64,000 nucleotides of DNA from Nematostella vectensis (taxonomy: Eukaryota; Cnidaria; Anthozoa; Actiniaria; Edwardsiidae): the NCBI RefSeq assembly GCF_932526225.1, contig NC_064044.1, forward strand, positions 7,552,801 through 7,616,800. Reading direction: 5' to 3'. The position numbers were made by a program, and so were the translations under genes. Positions 58,890 through 64,000 of this stretch are shown piece after piece; within the stretch, counting starts at the first letter, position 1; each line of letters starts with the position of its first letter. The notes below the pieces were generated by a model that was not told the origin of the DNA, did no database searches, and worked only from the letters and a program-made list of their open reading frames with translations.

Positions 58890-59300
58890 ATGGTCTATAG
58901 AAGGCTTGTTCCGGTAGAAATTCCAGATAACAATAATGAGAATGAGCTAAAAGTGTTACATGCGTTAGAAAAAGACGAAGAGACCAAGGAAAATACATGC
59001 GATCTTCCGCCGAAATTATGCTCCTTGCAGTGTTGCCCTTCATGGCTGCAGTTCAACAAATTTGTGTTAACCGGCTACAGATGCGACTATACTGTTTCAG
59101 AATGCCTTGATAGTCTATTATACGTTCACAACGAGTCGGTGAATATATACTCACACGGTAGGTAGTCGGCGTAAGACCTTATAAGTTTTAGTTCGCCGTG
59201 AGAAAATGTCGGCTTATTATTTAGTTCCGGTTGGACTTTGGAAGATAATTTCATACGGTGAGTGGTAAAAGGTAGTCGGCCTTTTAAGTCGAATGCCGCT

Positions 59301-59336
<36 letters not shown>

Positions 59337-60899
59337 AAAGTGCTCTTCATCGTTTCGTGAGTGTCATATTTTTTTTTCACTCGCTCTTTTTGTCATTTCA
59401 TAGGCTCATGACATCGAAGGCAAGATTTGGGTTATTTTTAGCGGGAATAAACCATTCCTGATAAGTCCTCCACCGCAAATGATAAATTATGAATTGGTTT
59501 TTTTAAAGAATTTTCCGTCACCTATAAGTTATATTGTTATAATTTACCTGGGAATCAGACAACTTAATTTTTGTTCAAAGTGGGGCAACAGCATTATATC
59601 AGCATGTCTAAACAAAACTGATTTTGTAATATTTTAATTGTAATTTCATTTCTCAAAAGACATTTAATTTTCTTTAACCTCATTGTATATTTATGTATGA
59701 TGCTAAAAATGGACTGAAAAGATATGAGAAGCTAAACTATCATAGTAAAAATTCCCCAGCCAGATTCGTAAGGCTAATATTAGAATTGGTTTTATTGGTT
59801 TATGCTTCATACTGTTTCTACCAAGTTTGTTCTTTGTAAACTAAATTAATTCAATACAGGTCCTTTGCTGCCTAGCTTCTTTGTTTTTGTATATCTGCCA
59901 ATCTCTACTTACCAATTGGATAATTAGTTTGCAATACTAACTACTCTAGAACAGGTTTTCCAAATAAAACATTTTTATATAGTTATTTTTCAATAACTTT
60001 TACCCTAGTAAACATACCTTAACCTAAAATTGAAAGGGGGATTTACAGGCTGCTATTATACTTTGAAATGTAAAAATGTGTTAATTTAAATTTGTAAAAT
60101 AATTATTGTAATCTTTAACGACAGAAACACCAGGAAAGAGTTAAATGATTGAAAATGTTCTAAGGCTAATGTAAATGACTTTTGGTTAATTTGCACCGAA
60201 TGATTATTAATATATAGTAACCCTGTGCTTTTTGTTGCCACAGGTATCCCTTGTGTGTTGATGATGATCCTAATCCCACTAACTGCAAGCCAAGCGTGCC
60301 TAGAGAGCTCCTTCTGGTTTTCCCTCCATTACTTTGCCTGCTTTGCCCCATTCTTCTCAAGTCCAATCTACCACCTCTTCATGTGCCATAAACAAGGGTC
60401 CACAGCATATAATGGCTTATTAACCTTTGATATGTGTGGCATATGGGCAGTTAATACCTTTGGTGCCTTGTGTGGTATACGTGCAACATTGTTCTGCTTT
60501 CCAATCTGGAGGATGACAGCATTAATCACTTATATCTTAATTTCCTTTATTTCCTTGTACTTCATTCTTGGTGCAAGGACCCCTAAAGAGAGATTCGTTC
60601 CCTTGACTGTTTTTGGAGTTATGCGTTATCTCTTCATAGGTGTGCGATTATTTCTTCGCTACCTCGGCTATGGCTGTGGTAGTGATGGAGCTTTGCCCTA
60701 CTGTGTTCTGATGGATTTATTTGCATGTGTCGGAGGGGTGATTAACATTGCTAGAGTTCCAGAGAAGTGGTTCCCTGGGCAGTTTGACATTATTGGAAAC
60801 AGCCATCAAATAATGCATGTTCTTTCAGTAATCAGTGTCATATTTCTGCATCTTGGATCATCGAAAGAATTTGAGTGGATGGCTGAGTATAAGTGTTAA
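58890..60899 (+). CDS. PAQR4: PAQR4-like progestin/adipoQ receptor family protein
   Basis: Two exons (58890-59157, 60244-60899) give 307 aa with an intron phase of 1. PAQR proteins are seven-helix, zinc-binding membrane proteins related to ceramidases. The three family motifs are complete: E82xxNxxxH89 (ESVNIYSH), S129xxxH133 (SPIYH) and H277xxxH281 (HQIMH). The entry LQFNKFVLTGYR, the YHLFMCH and LDMCG-like (FDMCGIW) blocks, and FD-IGNSHQIMH match PAQR4 rather than adiponectin receptors. I chose ATG 58890 for its AAAATGG context. An in-frame ATG at 58764 would add 42 residues that look like UTR. The 1.1-kb intron contains an A33-type poly-A run near 59302. Confidence 0.95.
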
Positions 60900-61246
60900 A
60901 TCGATTGCAGTTTATATTTGAAATATAACAGTCCTGCATAATCTAAACTTAGGTTGAATTAATAAATCTGTATAGGTAGTTTAAAATTATGATTTATTGC
61001 AATCTTGATTAATCTCTTAAAATGTAGTGATAAGCACAAAAAAATCTATTTTGCCAGAAATAGAATGTTTTGCCAAAGTAGATTTTATAGTATATAAAAT
61101 GTTTATTTAAACTGTTATACAGAAAAATATGCCTAGTTGTCTAAAGCTGTTAAGTGGCTGCTTCTTTATATGAGTGGCTGTGTTCTATATATGAAAGCCT
61201 AAATTATCATATAATTTTGCTATTATTCAAATAGAGGTTCTGTTTT

Positions 61247-61252
61247 CAATAA
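61247..61252 (+). terminator. Candidate PAQR4 polyadenylation signal
   Basis: AATAAA (TTTTCAATAAAGGG) about 350 bp after the PAQR4 stop, followed by a T/G-rich stretch. Another ATTAATAAA lies nearer, at about 60960, so two sites are possible. Confidence 0.45.
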
Positions 61253-61259
61253 AGGGTCT

Positions 61260-62968
61260 ATTGACGATCCTTGCCTCGTTTTAAAGACGCGAACACCATA
61301 ATAGGAGACTAGTTCTTCTGTGCAATTTTTGTACAATTCCTACAAACATTTGGTATTGGTGTATTATTTTGTAAAAAAATATTTGGCAATTCTGCCTCTT
61401 TAGATCGCATTGACAGTTTATGTTATAAATAATTATTATTTTTGTTATTTTTTGCTGTATGCTAGGATCAATTTCCAGCTTGTTTCTGTGTGGCCTAGGA
61501 ACGTCTGTAAATATAGCCTAGCTATATGCAGCCAAATGCAGAATACAATGTATTCTACAATGTTATCAAATCCTTTTAGGGATCGTTTTCATAATTAAAT
61601 GTTTGCTTATTAAGCTAGCTAACCATGCTATTCAATAAATTATTTATCTAAAATATTTGTTCAAATTTAAAATCTTAGCCATGCCGCCAGAATGGTTTAA
61701 AACTATAGTAGCCAATGGCTAAAATAGTTATATTAATGATTTATTTATTCTGACGATTACAAAATAAAAGATATAAACATCCTTGTATTTTCACTTTAAA
61801 TCCATATGCAATGTTGCCTCTCTTAGCACAACAAATAATACAACTTTTTTCCACGGGTACACGTTTAGGCTCCAGTCATATGTTTTAATTTATTGGCCAT
61901 CACTTTAATGGTTCCCTGTAAGCAATGCAGTGGCATATGAAAAAGCACAAAAAAATTAATTCTGTTGGCTTGAATGCCGGAAACCAGAAAGCGCTTTGAA
62001 AATTATTGAGTTCGCAGAATTCAAATCGAAAACTTTCTAAAACCCGTAAGAAAAGCCAACATCAGAGAACATTCCCACCGCCATATTTTTCGGCTGAACG
62101 GAGGACGAAAGAGAAGTGAGTGAACTGTTTTTCACACCATAGCATAGGGTATACTAAACCAGATAACACAGAAGAAATCGGATTTCTTACGCCCAATGAA
62201 CAAAAGTCATAAAATAACGTACACAGCGTTTCACTAGCTGTAGTATTTTGATTTTTTTATTGCTTTTATTACTATTTAACAATTAGACTACGAGTCCGAG
62301 TTTTTTTTAGAGTTTTCTAGATAGTCAACGAGACGCGTTTTTCTAATTTTTTTAGTATCAATCCACTCACATACTACCCTCAAATAAATGACGATTTAAA
62401 TAATTCTCAGTAATAAATAACCGCTTTTGTCGCGAAAAGGCCGGCTTTTTCGCTACTCACTTCTATGGCTTAATAGCGGGAGCCAATTAAATTGCGAGAT
62501 TCGTGAAAGTATGTCAGGGATTTATATCAATTCTAATTATCCTACGGAGGAAATAATTATTTGTGTCGATTTGCAAGTTTGTGAAAAAAGTATTTATTTG
62601 CAAAATAAATAATTACTTCATTTCCGTGCGTTTCGCCAAGTGTCACATTTAGATTCGACAGCAAAATAAATATCCTATTGTGAAATTTCTATTATAGCGA
62701 CGGACAAGGGGAATTGACACATACTATACGCGCGCGTGTAATTTTCGGGTAAGGTGGCTGTGCGCATATAAAAAAAAAAAAATAAACTCAGCAAAAATCT
62801 GTGTGCATTTCAAGCAACAACGACCCGGGGAGGGGGGGGGGGGGGGGGGGTCGCGAGCGCCGCAGGGAGCCCAAGCTCACAGTTTTTGGGATAAAAATGG
62901 TTTTGATCATTTTAATCCCCCTTTGTGAAGTTTCGTAGATATCAGCTACCTCTGCCTCATTCTACATA
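61260..62968. other. AT-rich intergenic DNA
   Basis: No recognised gene. A poly-G tract of about 20 bp lies near 62832. Small frames here show no family features. Confidence 0.5.
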
Positions 62969-63847
62969 CAGTCGAAGCTCTCTGAGCGACCGCTCTCGTA
63001 AGCGACCAGCTCCGATAACGACCACGAATCACCGATTGAATTGTCAAACAAACTCTGTAATTCTAAGCTCTCGTAAGCGACCAACTTATCGGTGCGACCA
63101 GCTCCGTTGACGACCACAATTTCAAACCACCAGCTGAGATTTTCTTTTATTTTTAAGCTCTCGTAAGCGACCACAATTATTTTTGGCTTTACAACATCAG
63201 TCAACACCTGATCAGCTGATAAACATCATATCCAATGCATGCTGAAATCACATATAAAGCGTAGTAGGCAACCATGTGGGCAACCAGTAAAGAATTTCAT
63301 AATTACAATTTTCTTAACTTCAATCTCAACCATGGATTGACATTTCTTTGTCTCCAGAAAATTTATAAATGCAAGGAATCTCTAGTCCATTGCCAGCTCC
63401 ACGATTTATCCTTTTTCCAGTTACAATAGCCATCCACTTGTTTGTTGCACGCTTTAGAAATCGGCTAACAAAAGACGCCATGCGATCGTCGTAGACGCAT
63501 AAGATATTCTCATGATGAAAAACTTAAGTCGTCGATATAAATAACGAGCATAACGAGCTACTTTGCGTAGAATTAATTGCTATTAAATAAAACAACTCAC
63601 TCTTATGATAAGTCAAATACCTTGTTTTAAAATCAAGCAATAAACCAAAATATTACAGCGTTGTTATTATCACGATAACTTTTAGATTCCAGCATTTTAA
63701 TTAAGCTCCCGTAAGCGGCCAACACTTATTGTTCAAGTTTTTGACGCCCAGTGGTCGCTTATGAGAGCAATCTCTCGTAAGAGACCAGCTCCGTTAACGA
63801 CCACAATTTTCAGTTCCCAAGGTGGTCGCTTACGAGAGCTTCAACTG
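62969..63847. mobile_element. Tc1/mariner (pogo-like) non-autonomous element
   Basis: Starts CAGTCGAAGCTCTC and ends (inverse) GAGAGCTTCAACTG, with TA on both sides (62967-62968 and 63848-63849). Both the ends and the TA duplication fit Tc1/mariner, pogo-type. The interior repeats 'GCTCTCGTAAGCGACCA' and 'CTCCGNTAACGACCACAA' several times on one strand, plus inverse copies at the right end. No transposase is encoded. Confidence 0.85.
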
Positions 63848-64000
63848 TAATTATGTTTTATTGGGAAATTACCAAAATCAAATTTGAGGAAAAAAAAACG
63901 AGCTAATGACTCTGATCTTCATATAAGACTTTTAAAAACAACAAAATGACTTCACTTCATTTTTATTTAGTGGTGCATGATTGGTTCCCCACGTATTTGT

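Overview
The window reads as nuclear DNA of an invertebrate animal, most likely a cnidarian (probably an anthozoan). It has many GT-AG introns and AT-rich intergenic DNA. It carries single-exon class A GPCR and PAN/EGF/discoidin-type secreted genes, as cnidarian genomes do, and a very heavy load of minisatellites, short inverted-repeat elements and poly-G/poly-C tracts. The species call is inference; no mitochondrial or complete rRNA marker is present.

Layout. 1-10 kb holds no convincing host gene. It contains short transposons (one hAT-like with a perfect 8-bp target duplication), a ~155-bp tandem repeat split by a MITE, and a 2.7-kb foldback element carrying a decayed ORF. 10.1-16.1 kb is a six-exon gene for a secreted PAN/Apple - EGF - Ser/Thr-rich - discoidin protein; its stop codon is ~16 bp from a 2.9-kb 14-bp minisatellite. 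19.7-25.8 kb holds two more arrays, the second a 5.4-kb, 23-bp minisatellite open in all six frames. 26.4-51.5 kb is one long-chain acyl-CoA synthetase gene reconstructed here as 22 exons (684 aa). Its introns host a tRNA-Leu(CAA), an intronless class A GPCR on the opposite strand, a 4.9-kb 56-bp minisatellite, a 5.8S rRNA fragment and many MITEs. 53.4-55.2 kb is a three-exon gene for an unnamed protein with hydrophobic segments and a CxxC-DHxPP-CxxC domain. 56.9-60.9 kb is a divergent pair: CMC1 (minus) and a PAQR4-like receptor (plus). The end of the window has a Tc1/mariner-pogo-like element with TA target duplications.

The most unusual feature is in the ACSL gene. The 3' ends of two exons, each with its splice donor, have been tandemly copied into the following intron: exon 2 (three copies) and exon 4 (13 donor-containing units, each also carrying a CACGTG palindrome). 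Other points worth following are the ordered higher-order blocks in the 23-bp array, a tRNA-type SINE expanded between its A and B boxes, and poly-G tracts that are internal parts of specific MITE families. The genes are metabolically and topologically unrelated apart from the nested genes and the divergent CMC1/PAQR4 promoter.
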